Assembly: GCF_900240245.1 (NCBI RefSeq)
Contig: NZ_OESQ01000001.1
Coordinates: forward strand, 3,256,487-3,320,486
Length of the DNA stretch: 64,000 bases
Direction: 5' to 3'
DNA from: Lachnoclostridium edouardi
GTDB taxonomy: Bacteria; Bacillota; Clostridia; Lachnospirales; Lachnospiraceae
Numbering within the stretch: the first letter of the stretch is position 1; every line of letters begins with the position of its first letter. Below, one piece after another: positions 19,061-27,599 of the stretch. The position numbers and the translations under genes were made by a program. Below the pieces are notes generated by a model. That model did not search any database. It saw nothing but the letters and a program-made list of their open reading frames with translations, and was not told the origin of the DNA.

Positions 19061-20056
19061 ATGGATGACAGAAAAAAAGCGAGAAAAATATTTTCCAGAA
19101 TAGGCGGGGCGTACTTTATATTTTTAGCGGCGGCAATGGGAGTCCAGTTTATTGTTGTGCTGGCCATTTTTTTGGCAGGAGGAAAAAATCTGTCTTTAGG
19201 CCAGGATATAAAGGTGGCTATCTCCATGGCGTGTATGTACGGCGCAGGATTTCCCCTGTACTGGATTTTGGTGAAAAGAGTGCCGGGAAGAATGGATGAG
19301 TACAGAAAAAATAATCAGGCGGAGGTTTGGGGCCCTGGCCAATTAATTGTCTGTATGATTATTTCCATTTCTGTAATGGAGGCTGGAAACTTTGTGGGCA
19401 GCCGGCTGATGAATATATTAGGCCAGGCGGCGGGGGAGACAGAAGAAAATCTGGTGTTTCAGCTGATTTCAGAATCTAATCTGCTGACCTTAGGAGCTTT
19501 TACTGTAGTGGCGGCCCCTATTATGGAGGAACTGATGTTCAGAAAGCTGTTAATAGACAGAATTATCCAGTATGGGGATTGGACGGCTATATTAGTGTCA
19601 GGGGTTATGTTTGGCCTGATACATGGAAACTTTTATCAGTTTTTCTACGCCTGCGGTCTGGGAATGATTTTCGCCTATATTTACATCAGAACCGGAAAAA
19701 TAAAATACACCATAGGGCTTCATATGATAATTAATTTTATGAGTTCTATGATTGCAGGAAACCTGATAAAGGCAATGGATTACCAAAGTCTTCTGCAAAT
19801 TACAGAAGATAACCCGGAAATGATGATGGAATATCTGGCTGCAAATTGGCTGCCTCTCACTATGCTTATGCTATATGGCTTAGCCCTTATTGTGCTGGCT
19901 GTGGCAGGTGTAATTTTAGCTATTTGCATCAGAAAAAGAATTCACTTGTACCCTGCTATGGAAAAAATCTCCTGGGGAGAAAAATATCTGGCTGTATTTT
20001 TAAATATTGGGATGGTATTATTCCTTGCCATGTGCACAGTTCAATTTGTGATTTAA
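19061..20056 (+). CDS. CPBP family intramembrane metalloprotease
   Basis: Membrane protein of 331 residues with about eight hydrophobic segments. The CPBP/CAAX-protease motifs are intact: MEELMFRKLL (EExxxR) around residue 160 and FGLIHGNFYQFFYACGLG (FxxxH), followed by a third region GLHMIINF with another histidine. These glutamates and histidines bind the catalytic metal. Target proteins are unknown; members act in bacteriocin self-immunity, prenyl-protein processing or envelope regulation. Confidence 0.85.
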   Translation: MDDRKKARKIFSRIGGAYFIFLAAAMGVQFIVVLAIFLAGGKNLSLGQDIKVAISMACMYGAGFPLYWILVKRVPGRMDEYRKNNQAEVWGPGQLIVCMIISISVMEAGNFVGSRLMNILGQAAGETEENLVFQLISESNLLTLGAFTVVAAPIMEELMFRKLLIDRIIQYGDWTAILVSGVMFGLIHGNFYQFFYACGLGMIFAYIYIRTGKIKYTIGLHMIINFMSSMIAGNLIKAMDYQSLLQITEDNPEMMMEYLAANWLPLTMLMLYGLALIVLAVAGVILAICIRKRIHLYPAMEKISWGEKYLAVFLNIGMVLFLAMCTVQFVI

Positions 20057-20092
20057 ACAGTAACTGAATCTGTGCACATTGGAATCTTTAGT

Positions 20093-20581
20093 CTACATGG
20101 CTCTTTGTAAAAGGAGGCGGAAAATCAAAAGCAGCAGTCCGTAAACAGCGGCGATTACGCACAATACCTTCAGCACAAGAAGGCTGATAAAGCCGGAGGC
20201 TAAAACGCCTAGGTAAAGGAGTAAAAACATAGTATATCCGCTGTATGCCCAGCATCTCAGACCTAAAAGACGGTTGCGTTCGTCTGTTTCTGCTGTTTCC
20301 TGTTTTTTTCTTAAACCAGGAGATTGTAAGAAACGAATATTTTTCCAAATTAAAATGATTCCCACTCCTATAAGCGCAAAGCCGGTAGAGGAATAAAAGC
20401 TGGACAGAAACTGTCTGGCCCCTGGCTCCAAATACATAACAGGCAGCCTTCCTCCGGCAAATATAGTTATCAGTATTGCAATAAGGCCAAGCACAATCAC
20501 AAAGCTTCCCACCCATATTCTAGTTTTGCAGCGTTTTTTAAAATCAATAGGGGCGTCGGTAAACAGATGATTTAACCACAT
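20093..20581 (-). CDS. Small four-helix membrane protein paired with an XRE regulator
   Basis: Protein of 162 residues with about four membrane segments in two hairpins, separated by a charged loop containing ETAETDERNRLLGLR. The loop pattern resembles the DUF2178/DUF3796-type integral membrane proteins that are nearly always encoded with a tiny XRE repressor. Function unknown. The start lies two bases after the stop of the XRE gene, so the pair is co-transcribed. Confidence 0.75.
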   Translation of the reverse strand: MWLNHLFTDAPIDFKKRCKTRIWVGSFVIVLGLIAILITIFAGGRLPVMYLEPGARQFLSSFYSSTGFALIGVGIILIWKNIRFLQSPGLRKKQETAETDERNRLLGLRCWAYSGYTMFLLLYLGVLASGFISLLVLKVLCVIAAVYGLLLLIFRLLLQRAM

Positions 20582-20583
20582 AG

Positions 20584-20784
20584 TCAGTCCTCCTCTTCAA
20601 ATAAAAATATTTCTTCAATGGTAGTGTGAAAATATTTGGCAATTTTATGAGCCAGCATTAGAGAGGCATTATACTTTCCGTTTTCTAAGGATATAATGGT
20701 CTGTCTTGTAACGCCTACTGCCTCCGCCAAATCTTCCTGCCGGATTCTTCCGGCTTTTCTTAATTCTTGAATCCGATTTTTCAT
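20584..20784 (-). CDS. XRE family transcriptional regulator (single HTH)
   Basis: DNA-binding protein of 66 residues that is almost entirely one Cro/CI-type helix-turn-helix: RQEDLAEAVGVTRQTIISLE, then the supporting helices to the acidic tail FLFEEED. It precedes the membrane protein gene and probably represses this two-gene operon from repeats overlapping its promoter. Confidence 0.92.
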   Translation of the reverse strand: MKNRIQELRKAGRIRQEDLAEAVGVTRQTIISLENGKYNASLMLAHKIAKYFHTTIEEIFLFEEED

Positions 20785-20804
20785 AGGAACCTCAGCTTCT
20801 TAAT

Positions 20805-20855
20805 GTAACGTTTACTTTACATATAAAGTATAGTTTCCTTTACATTAAATGTCAA
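20805..20855 (-). promoter_or_regulatory. Promoter with repeat operator of the XRE operon
   Basis: Minus strand TTGACA (20850-20855), 17-base spacer, TATACT (20827-20832). Two direct copies of ATGTAAAGKAAAC flank the -10 element about 23 bases apart, and an inverted partial copy (GTTACAT) follows. This layout fits an autorepressor site for the XRE protein. Only the repeats are seen; binding is inferred. Confidence 0.6.
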
Positions 20856-20859
20856 GCTA

Positions 20860-21119
20860 ATTTTATATTGATATTAAAATGTTCTTATAAAATAAATAGG
20901 GGCAAAGGGATAAAATCATATTTGTCAGATATTTTTGAAAAAAACAATAAAAAACATAATAAAGTGCGAATATTATAAGTATTAACCAGGAGAAACCTTG
21001 CATATTAGAAAAATGCATGATAAAATAGCAATATGTGAGTGCTCTTTTACACATTTTTCACAGTTAAAAGGGCTACAAAAGCGTTTATATGGTAGGACCG
21101 CAATGAGGGAAAGGTTATA
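20860..21119. other. AT-rich junction between chromosome and conjugative-element fragment
   Basis: About 260 bases without a convincing gene, very A+T-rich to about 21040. The element-like sequence begins near 21100, in the middle of a VirB6-like reading frame (stop codons at 21093 and 21120 in that frame). No clear attachment-site repeat or inverted repeat was seen. Confidence 0.5.
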
Positions 21120-21131
21120 TGATACATACGA

Positions 21132-21707
21132 ATGTTGCTAAGACTGGCACTTGCGGAGTGGTTTGTGGCAAACTGTGTCACGATTATGAAGGCATTTTTT
21201 ACAACCATAGGAAACCTTGTAAATGCCCTTACAGCAGGAACAACCACCACACTAACCATTAACAGTACACAGGCAGATATTATTAAGAATCTCGGATTTG
21301 GAGAGAGTCTGATCATGCTGATTTTGGCAGCTCTCTTATCCGTAATCATCATTATCTGTGGTTTCTTTATGATTTACAATGTGTACTTTAGATTCTTAAA
21401 GCTCCTTGTTATCGTTCCGATGGGAGCTATTGCATTTTCAACAATGGGCGGAAACAGAACCGTGAGCCATACAGTTGTAACCTATTGTAAATATTTCTTA
21501 TCCGTATGCTTTGAAGCGGTCACAATGGATCTGGCGATTGTGGTGTGTAACGCCTTTATCAATGCAGGCTTACCGTCCTTTACAGGCAACTATGCGGATT
21601 GGGCACAGACACTCATTTATCTGTGTGAAATGACATTTACGATTGCACTTACTGTGGGAAGTGTCAAAGGGGCTCAGTCATTGACAAGTAAGGCACTTGG
21701 ATTGTAG
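21132..21707 (+). CDS. VirB6/TrbL-like conjugation membrane protein, 5'-truncated
   Basis: The 191 readable residues are the C-terminal part of a polytopic VirB6/TrbL-like subunit of a Tn1549-type conjugation channel, usually nearly 300 residues. Hydrophobic segments are clear around 10-30, 62-85, 92-110 and 160-185. The frame continues upstream as YIR and then KVI across a TGA at 21120, so the family-like sequence starts before the ATG used here but is interrupted. The gene is therefore probably a non-functional remnant at the left edge of the fragment. The next gene starts 11 bases downstream. Confidence 0.7.
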   Translation: MLLRLALAEWFVANCVTIMKAFFTTIGNLVNALTAGTTTTLTINSTQADIIKNLGFGESLIMLILAALLSVIIIICGFFMIYNVYFRFLKLLVIVPMGAIAFSTMGGNRTVSHTVVTYCKYFLSVCFEAVTMDLAIVVCNAFINAGLPSFTGNYADWAQTLIYLCEMTFTIALTVGSVKGAQSLTSKALGL

Positions 21708-21718
21708 GAGGTAGCAGA

Positions 21719-22810
21719 ATGGAAATCAGACCATTAACAGAAGCAGAAAGACAATACACCTATACGCAGAGTATGCAATTACTTGGACAGACCGGGTGTA
21801 TCGGTCATTTGAGAGGCGATTTTGACAGATCAGGAAATGGCTTTTTTACGTCATGGAATGACCATAGAAAAGAGTATAAGACGGCGGAGTTTAAGAAAGA
21901 ACTTGATGATGTTAGCAATGCCCTTCGTTCTGACGAATACGGACTTTTGCAGAATTGTTCCGGTATGTGGAAATTTGCAGGGAAGTATCCGGAAAGTTCC
22001 TTTGAGGGGAACTACTGCACGGAATATGGATTTCGTGCAGATTCGGGTAATCATTCATTTCTGATACGATGCAATCCTACATTGGGAGATTATAACTTTT
22101 ACTGTTACTGCTATGTGACGAAGTGGCTGGATCAGCACCTTCACAATGCCGAAAAGGGTATCCGTTTCATTGATGAGCATTACAATGAGCTTTTCCGTAT
22201 TGCAGATGGGGAAAAGATTATCATTACGGATTCACAGGGCAAAACAGAGGAGCGTACTTGCAGATATATTGATGAGTACCACACGGAAGTAGGCAGTCAG
22301 CTTTATCATATCTGCCAGTTTGCAGAACTGATGAAGGGCATGGGTTCAACTTATAAAGCAAAGGAGAGTAAAGAGCAGATGCGCAAAGAAGAAATGGAAA
22401 AAGATACGGAGCAGAAGAATTGTCTGATATACCATTCGGAATATACAGGAGAAAATGAGGTCGAACTTGATATTCAGATTTATCCGAATGGATGTATCTT
22501 TATCGGTTTAATTACCAATGAGGATGGGTATCCCGAACCCTTTGGGGATGTAACTGTCAATATAGATGCTCCAGCACCGAATTATTGTGGATATTTGGAT
22601 ACAAATAACCTTTCCAATGTAGAGAATTTCATTCGTGACAATGATTTAGGTGAGTTTACGGGACTTACAGGCAGAAGCGGATATTGTGAATATCCTCTTT
22701 ATCTGTTCAATGTGGATAAGCTTCGTGAACTGTGTCCGGAACAGATGGCAGCCTATGAGCATAGCATCGGTGTCACAGGCAAAGAGCAGGAAAAAGAAAA
22801 AAGCAGATAG
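21719..22810 (+). CDS. Conjugative-element protein, DUF4313-like C-terminus
   Basis: Soluble protein of 363 residues lying, as in Tn1549-like elements, between the VirB6-like and PrgI genes. The N-terminal half (to about residue 210) contains RGDFDRSGNGFFTSWNDH, resembling large-polyvalent-protein accessory domains. A charged linker follows, then a C-terminal domain (about 238-355) with SEYTGENEVELDIQIYPNG of DUF4313 type. Function unknown; likely an accessory protein of the element. A ribosome site (GGAGG) precedes the ATG. Confidence 0.65.
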   Translation: MEIRPLTEAERQYTYTQSMQLLGQTGCIGHLRGDFDRSGNGFFTSWNDHRKEYKTAEFKKELDDVSNALRSDEYGLLQNCSGMWKFAGKYPESSFEGNYCTEYGFRADSGNHSFLIRCNPTLGDYNFYCYCYVTKWLDQHLHNAEKGIRFIDEHYNELFRIADGEKIIITDSQGKTEERTCRYIDEYHTEVGSQLYHICQFAELMKGMGSTYKAKESKEQMRKEEMEKDTEQKNCLIYHSEYTGENEVELDIQIYPNGCIFIGLITNEDGYPEPFGDVTVNIDAPAPNYCGYLDTNNLSNVENFIRDNDLGEFTGLTGRSGYCEYPLYLFNVDKLRELCPEQMAAYEHSIGVTGKEQEKEKSR

Positions 22811-22812
22811 GA

Positions 22813-23292
22813 ATGAGAAATTTGGTAATTGAGATTAACAAGGACATTGACCGTTACAAGGAGTCTGTTGTTATGGGACTTACAGCAAAGCAGCTTATTT
22901 TTTCCATAGCTTCGGTAGTTGCAGGCGGTGGCATTGTCCTTCTTTTGTACCCTTATATTGGATTGACACCGAGTGTGTATGTGGCAATTCCGGTGGTAAC
23001 ACCGATTGCACTTGGAGGGTTCTATTCTTTTAACGGTATGAGCTTTTATGAGGTTATGGGAAGAAAGATTCGTATGATGTTTGCAAACCACCCGCTGACT
23101 TATGTTTCCACAGAGGGGGAAACAGTCATAAAAGAGTGCCAGCAGGCAGAAATGCTAAAGAGCAAAACGAATAAAAAGAAAAAGGGGAAGGAAGCCACGA
23201 AAACAAAAGGAAATCAGGAGGAGTTTGAGGCTATGAAGAAGAAAACGAAGAATATGTTAATCGGTGTGGTTATTTACAAGGCAAGACAGTAG
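22813..23292 (+). CDS. PrgI family conjugation membrane protein
   Basis: Protein of 159 residues with the PrgI/TcpE-like pattern: an N-terminal EINKDIDRYKESVVMGLTAKQ region, two membrane segments (about 31-50 and 57-75), then a short cytoplasmic tail rich in lysine. It is predicted to be a small inner-membrane component of the type IV secretion channel, encoded just upstream of the VirB4 ATPase as in Tn1549-like elements. Confidence 0.82.
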   Translation: MRNLVIEINKDIDRYKESVVMGLTAKQLIFSIASVVAGGGIVLLLYPYIGLTPSVYVAIPVVTPIALGGFYSFNGMSFYEVMGRKIRMMFANHPLTYVSTEGETVIKECQQAEMLKSKTNKKKKGKEATKTKGNQEEFEAMKKKTKNMLIGVVIYKARQ

Positions 23293-23393
23293 GTAACAAA
23301 GTAGCAGGAAATAAGAATATACCAATCTTTCACGGTTGGGCAATTCTGGTTTAAGCGGCCGGGATTGTCCGGCTGCGGAAAGTGAGGTCAAAT

Positions 23394-25772
23394 TTGGGTT
23401 TATTTACAGACGGATTTAAGGAGCTGAAAAAAGCAAGTGAACCTTTGTATAAAGCACCTAAATCCATACAGGAAACGATTGAGATTATGAAGGTGGCTGA
23501 AAACGGTATCTTTGAAGTGGCAAGAAACCGTTTCTCGAAGTGCTATCGTTTTCAGGATATAAATTATATAACCACCAATGAAGTAGAGCAGATTGATATT
23601 TTTGAGAGATACTGTAAGTTCTTAAACTCTCTTGATGTCTGCTTTAAGATTACCATTAACAACAAAAATAAGGATATGCAAAAGGTAAGGGAATATGTCT
23701 TTTTGCAGGAGAAAAAAGATGCCTTTAATGTTTTCCGAAGAATCTATAACAAGATTATGGAAAAGAAAATCCATGAGGGCAGACAGGGCATTGAGCAGGA
23801 GCGTTATTTAACCATTACCATTGAGCGAAAGAACTTTGAGGAGGCAAAGGCACAGTTTGCAACCATTGAGGCAACGCTCCATAAGGAATTTAATGAGCTG
23901 GGAGCAGAGATTGTGTCACTTTCCGGCAATGAGCGTATCAAGGTACTTCATGACTTCTACCATTTAGGAGAGGAGGGTAGCTTTGACTTTGATATAAAGG
24001 AAGCACGAAAGGTTGGGGCAGACTTCCGTAATGATTTGTGCAATAAGATGATGCAGTTTTATCCTGACTATTTTAAGGATGATAACAAATATTGCAGGGC
24101 ATTGTTTATTAAGAAATATCCGTCCAGCTTGTCTGACCGATTCTTAAATGAGATTACTTCCCTTCCGGTACACTCCATTACAAGTATTGATGTAGTGCCG
24201 ATTCCAAAGGATATGACAACCAAAATTCTTCAGAAGAAATATCTTGGTATTGAGTCGGATATTATCAAGCAGCAGAGGGTAAGAAACAAGAACAACGATT
24301 TTTCTTCGGAAATCTCCTATAACAAGAGGATTGAGAAAAAGGAAATCGAGGAGATCATGGACGATGTGCGTGAGAATGACCAGTGCCTTTACTATGTGGC
24401 GGTAACGATTATTCTTATGGCAGATTCCAAAGAAGAATTAGAGAGTATGACAGAGACTGTGGAAACAATCGGTAAGAGAAATTCCGTAACCATTGAGGAG
24501 CATTACCTCAAACAGAGAGAGGCATTAAACACAGCACTCCCTATCGGCGTAAGACAGGTGGAAACCATGCGTACTATGCTGACACAGAGCCTTGCTGTTT
24601 TGATGCCTTTTAATGTGCAGGAACTTAATGACGGAACCGGCTGTTATTACGGTATCAATCAGGTATCGAAGAATATCAACATCGGCAATCGTAAGAAGCT
24701 GATTAACGGTAACGGGTTTGTATTTGGTGTTCCGGGTAGTGGAAAATCCTTCTTCTGTAAAATGGAAATGGGAAATGTCTTTCTTGGTACAGATGATGAA
24801 ATCATCATTATCGATCCAATGAATGAATATTTTGACATTGCCCATACCTATGGCGGAACAGTAGTAAATATGTCAACCTATATGGACAACTATGTGAACC
24901 CTCTTGATATGGATGTCTGGAGTCTTGACTTAAACGACAGTAAAGGCATGATTCGTGAAAAGGGTGAGTTTATGCTCGGTCTTTGTGAGCAATGTATGGG
25001 TGAGAGTCTTAATTCCCGTCAGAAGTCTATCATTGACCGTTGTATCAGAAAGCTGTATATTGAGATTGCACGAAGCAGGGAGAAATATGTACCTGTGATG
25101 TCAGACTTCTATGATATTTTGATGAACCAGCCGGAGGAGGAAGCAAAAGACATTGCACTTTCCTTAGAGCTTTTTGTCAATGGTTCCCTTAACATCTTCA
25201 ATCATCAGACGAATGTGGATGTGGATAACCGTTTTACGGTCTATGGTATCCGTGACTTGGGTACGGAGCTTAGTCCTATCACAATGCTTGTAATGATGGA
25301 GAGTATTCAGAACCGTATCATTGCAAACGGTAAGAGAGGTGTCGCAACATGGCTCTATATTGACGAGTTCCATGTGCTTCTTAATTCGGAATACTCTGCA
25401 AAATATTTGCAGCAGCTCTGGAAAAAAGTGCGTAAGCAAGGGGGATTATGCACAGGAATCACTCAGAATGTCGTCGATCTTTTGCAGAACTATACAGCGA
25501 CAACCATGCTTGCCAATTCTGAGTTTTTAGCTCTCTTAAAGCAGGCAAACACAGACAGCTCCAAAATGGCAGAGGTTATCGGCGTATCAGAGGCACAGTT
25601 ACGCTTTGTAACCAATACCCAGAGTGGTATGGGACTTATGAAGTGTGGCAATGTGGTAAATCCTTTTGACAATACCATTGAAAAGGGAACGGATTTATAT
25701 AATCTGTACAACACGAACCTGCATGAAAAAATTGCCTTAGAAAAAAGCAAAAATGTCGTTGACAATGAATAA
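23394..25772 (+). CDS. VirB4/TraE-like conjugation ATPase
   Basis: ATPase powering the type IV secretion channel of the element, about 792 residues. The C-terminal motor domain has Walker A FGVPGSGKSFFC and Walker B WLYIDEFHVLL, with ITQNVVDLL after it. The N-terminal domain (from MGLFTDGFKELKKASEP) is the membrane- and channel-contacting part. I chose TTG at 23394 because GTGAGG at 23382-23387 is then a ribosome site seven bases upstream; a GTG start at 23382 would add four residues. The full length appears intact, although its partners on both sides are damaged. Confidence 0.9.
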   Translation: MGLFTDGFKELKKASEPLYKAPKSIQETIEIMKVAENGIFEVARNRFSKCYRFQDINYITTNEVEQIDIFERYCKFLNSLDVCFKITINNKNKDMQKVREYVFLQEKKDAFNVFRRIYNKIMEKKIHEGRQGIEQERYLTITIERKNFEEAKAQFATIEATLHKEFNELGAEIVSLSGNERIKVLHDFYHLGEEGSFDFDIKEARKVGADFRNDLCNKMMQFYPDYFKDDNKYCRALFIKKYPSSLSDRFLNEITSLPVHSITSIDVVPIPKDMTTKILQKKYLGIESDIIKQQRVRNKNNDFSSEISYNKRIEKKEIEEIMDDVRENDQCLYYVAVTIILMADSKEELESMTETVETIGKRNSVTIEEHYLKQREALNTALPIGVRQVETMRTMLTQSLAVLMPFNVQELNDGTGCYYGINQVSKNINIGNRKKLINGNGFVFGVPGSGKSFFCKMEMGNVFLGTDDEIIIIDPMNEYFDIAHTYGGTVVNMSTYMDNYVNPLDMDVWSLDLNDSKGMIREKGEFMLGLCEQCMGESLNSRQKSIIDRCIRKLYIEIARSREKYVPVMSDFYDILMNQPEEEAKDIALSLELFVNGSLNIFNHQTNVDVDNRFTVYGIRDLGTELSPITMLVMMESIQNRIIANGKRGVATWLYIDEFHVLLNSEYSAKYLQQLWKKVRKQGGLCTGITQNVVDLLQNYTATTMLANSEFLALLKQANTDSSKMAEVIGVSEAQLRFVTNTQSGMGLMKCGNVVNPFDNTIEKGTDLYNLYNTNLHEKIALEKSKNVVDNE

Positions 25773-25861
25773 TTTTGAGGTAATATTGTAGGAGATAAAA
25801 AATAGAACCTTGTGCCTGATATGCGTATAAACCGTATAAAATCCGGCGTATCAGCATATGA

Positions 25862-26017
25862 TTAAAATGTCCTACCTATAAGGTATTTGCTGTAATATCA
25901 AAGCATTATACAGACGATAAATATTCACACATTGCGAAACTTGATAAGAGTATTGATTTGAAAGAGTGTCAGTTTGCGGAAGAAATTGAAAATCTGATAG
26001 AAAGAGACAAGTTGTAG
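25862..26017 (+). pseudogene. 3' remnant of an unidentified conjugative-element gene
   Basis: About 51 codons are open from just after a TGA at 25859 to a TAG at 26015, with no start codon in frame. The text (KVFAVISKHYTDDKYSHIAK, then a Glu-rich tail) looks like real coding sequence and ends one base before the next gene. This suggests the end of a gene whose 5' part was deleted. The 90 bases before it contain an eight-base-pair hairpin and nothing else recognisable. Confidence 0.4.
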
Positions 26018-26018
26018 T

Positions 26019-26354
26019 ATGTCAGGGAAGAATCACCAAATGGTTGATGGCAGACTGCTCCAGATGGATAAGAAGTTTTCGGCATTAAAGGAAAGACAGA
26101 AAACAAAGATTGCAGAATGGTTTTATGAAGCATATCGTAAGAGCTACTTAGAATCCGGTAAGATACCGGGTAAGAAAGAGGAAGCAGAGATTATGTCTTA
26201 TGTTTTTGACAAGGTGGAAGAAGCACAGATATGGATTCCAGCAGGAGAGCTTTATGACTATTACCATAGGAGAAAAAACAAACTTTTGAAGCGTTTGGAA
26301 AAGGAAATTAACAGAGAAGAAAAACAAAATGAAGGTAGCAATGACAGCATCTAA
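26019..26354 (+). CDS. Conserved-looking hypothetical protein of the element
   Basis: Small basic, mostly helical protein of 111 residues with no membrane segment. The centre reads KIAEWFYEAYRKSY and ELYDYYHRRKNKLLKRLEKE, suggesting a coiled or nucleic-acid-binding helical protein. It sits between the VirB4 gene and the NlpC/P60-type remnant. I do not recognise the family. Confidence 0.6.
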   Translation: MSGKNHQMVDGRLLQMDKKFSALKERQKTKIAEWFYEAYRKSYLESGKIPGKKEEAEIMSYVFDKVEEAQIWIPAGELYDYYHRRKNKLLKRLEKEINREEKQNEGSNDSI

Positions 26355-26409
26355 GCCAATGGTTTAGGTGCTATTTTTTTGCTCTTTTTTAGGAGGCAGG
26401 TGAGAGAAG

Positions 26410-27051
26410 TTGAATATTAAAAAGGTGGATGACAAGCCTATGGTCATTCATACCAAAGAGAAGACAAAGCTGCACGTAAAACAGAAGCCGGAGGCAAAAA
26501 TAAAGGGCAGAAATGTCCTTGTGGTGGAAAAAGGTCCTAAGATAGCTGGTGCTGACAGGGATCATAAGGCAGACAGTAAAAAGACAGCTATGAAGGGTAA
26601 GCCTGATGCAAAGGAAGAAATCAGAAATTCCATGCAAAAGGAAAACGGTGTGTATGCCCGTATGCAGAAATCAAAGCAGGATAGCAAAAAGGCTGTCGGT
26701 AAGAAAAACAGTACAGCCAGCACCGTAGCCTCTGTGGGAGCAATGACAGTCTTAGACCAGATGGACGGTGGCAACGAAGTGTATGAATCCTATATGGTGG
26801 CAAAGACATTATCAGCTCCAGTTGAAAGTGCCACAGATGCAGGCAGAAGGTTATACCGTTCACAGGCAGCCAAAGCTCAGGCGAAGAAGATTAAAAAGGT
26901 GCAGTCAGGGAAGAAAATCGGTAGGAAAACTGCAAAGAACACAGCTAAATATACAGCGAAAAAAGCGGCTAAGGAAACTGCGAAAGAGACCGCGAAAACT
27001 GTTGCAAAGGAAGGTGCAAAAGTAACTGCAAAAGTAGTTTTAAGGTCGTAG
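26410..27051 (+). CDS. N-terminal part of NlpC/P60-type (CD1107-like) element protein, truncated
   Basis: The start (TTG at 26410, good AGGAGG site at 26391) and the text NIKKVDDKPMVIHTKEKTKL match the N-terminus of the long NlpC/P60 cell-wall hydrolase of Tn1549-like elements. In that protein a Lys/Ala-rich region (here KKAAKETAKETAKTVAKEG) precedes a membrane segment and the hydrolase domain. The reading frame stops at residue 213, just inside the Lys/Ala region, and the membrane and catalytic parts are missing. Eleven bases later the promoter of the next, unrelated region begins, so this marks the right-hand break of the element fragment. Confidence 0.7.
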   Translation: MNIKKVDDKPMVIHTKEKTKLHVKQKPEAKIKGRNVLVVEKGPKIAGADRDHKADSKKTAMKGKPDAKEEIRNSMQKENGVYARMQKSKQDSKKAVGKKNSTASTVASVGAMTVLDQMDGGNEVYESYMVAKTLSAPVESATDAGRRLYRSQAAKAQAKKIKKVQSGKKIGRKTAKNTAKYTAKKAAKETAKETAKTVAKEGAKVTAKVVLRS

Positions 27052-27063
27052 GGCAGAAAACAG

Positions 27064-27091
27064 TTGACAAATGCTATCTTAAGAGTATAAT
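27064..27091 (+). promoter_or_regulatory. Promoter of the trpB T-box leader
   Basis: Perfect TTGACA (27064-27069), 16-base spacer, perfect TATAAT (27086-27091). It lies immediately after the truncated conjugative-element gene and before the T-box. Confidence 0.78.
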
Positions 27092-27097
27092 AAAGAA

Positions 27098-27434
27098 CAA
27101 ATTTAATAATTCAAACCGTTGAGGCGGAGATAACGGCAATGATGCCTATACAGAGAACCCGTGTTGCTGAGAGTCGGGTAAGAAACAAGTTGTCAAATGG
27201 ACCGCTGAGGGCGCAGTCAAAAGTGATGTTTGTGCTTACGCAAATTATTCACCTAGTATTCTGCGACGTTGTAGGCAGACGTAACTTGCCGGGGATATGT
27301 TGGTATCCTGCTAAGAGCACAGTGCTCTTACGATTGCAGTGAATTCAAGGTGGCACCGCGGATAATGCGACACTTTTATTTGTGTTTCTATTCGTCCTTG
27401 ATGGAAATGTATATTTCTGTCAGGGGCGTTTTTT
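27098..27434 (+). promoter_or_regulatory. T-box leader, tryptophan specifier (UGG)
   Basis: The T-box core AAGGTGGCACCGCGG is at 27346-27360. The specifier UGG (27198-27200) sits in AAA-UGG-AC followed by CGCUGAGGGCGCAGUC, nearly the same context as in the trpX leader. The terminator at 27393-27434 pairs CGTCCTTGA with TCAGGGGCG and ends in six Ts. Uncharged tRNA-Trp should stabilise the antiterminator and allow read-through into the downstream leader ORF and trpB. Confidence 0.93.
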
Positions 27435-27486
27435 ATTTCTTTGACAGTAAATATAATTCAAAGAATGAGGTGTAGGAGGTGCTTGT

Positions 27487-27579
27487 ATGGTTCTTACGAA
27501 GCGATGGTGGCGCCGTTGGCGTCGAAAGGAACAGAGAAAAAAGGAAATGGAAGGACTTAATAATACAGACTCAGCATGA
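27487..27579 (+). CDS. Trp-codon-rich leader peptide between the T-box and trpB
   Basis: A 30-residue ORF with a strong GGAGGT ribosome site six bases before its ATG, ending 20 bases before the trpB start. It encodes MVLTKRWWRRWRRKE followed by a Lys/Glu-rich tail: three tryptophan codons (7, 8 and 11), five CGN arginine codons among codons 6-13. The arrangement resembles rtpLP of Bacillus subtilis, a Trp-codon leader peptide between a Trp T-box and the anti-TRAP gene. A translational, Trp-tRNA-sensitive second control of trpB is inferred. No terminator lies between this ORF and trpB. Confidence 0.65.
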   Translation: MVLTKRWWRRWRRKEQRKKEMEGLNNTDSA

Positions 27580-27599
27580 ACTGAATGGAGGAACGAATT

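Noticed and set aside
20860..21119. Attachment site of an integrated element at the left border.
   Set aside because: No direct repeat matching any sequence near the right side was found by eye, and the right end of the element is outside or destroyed.
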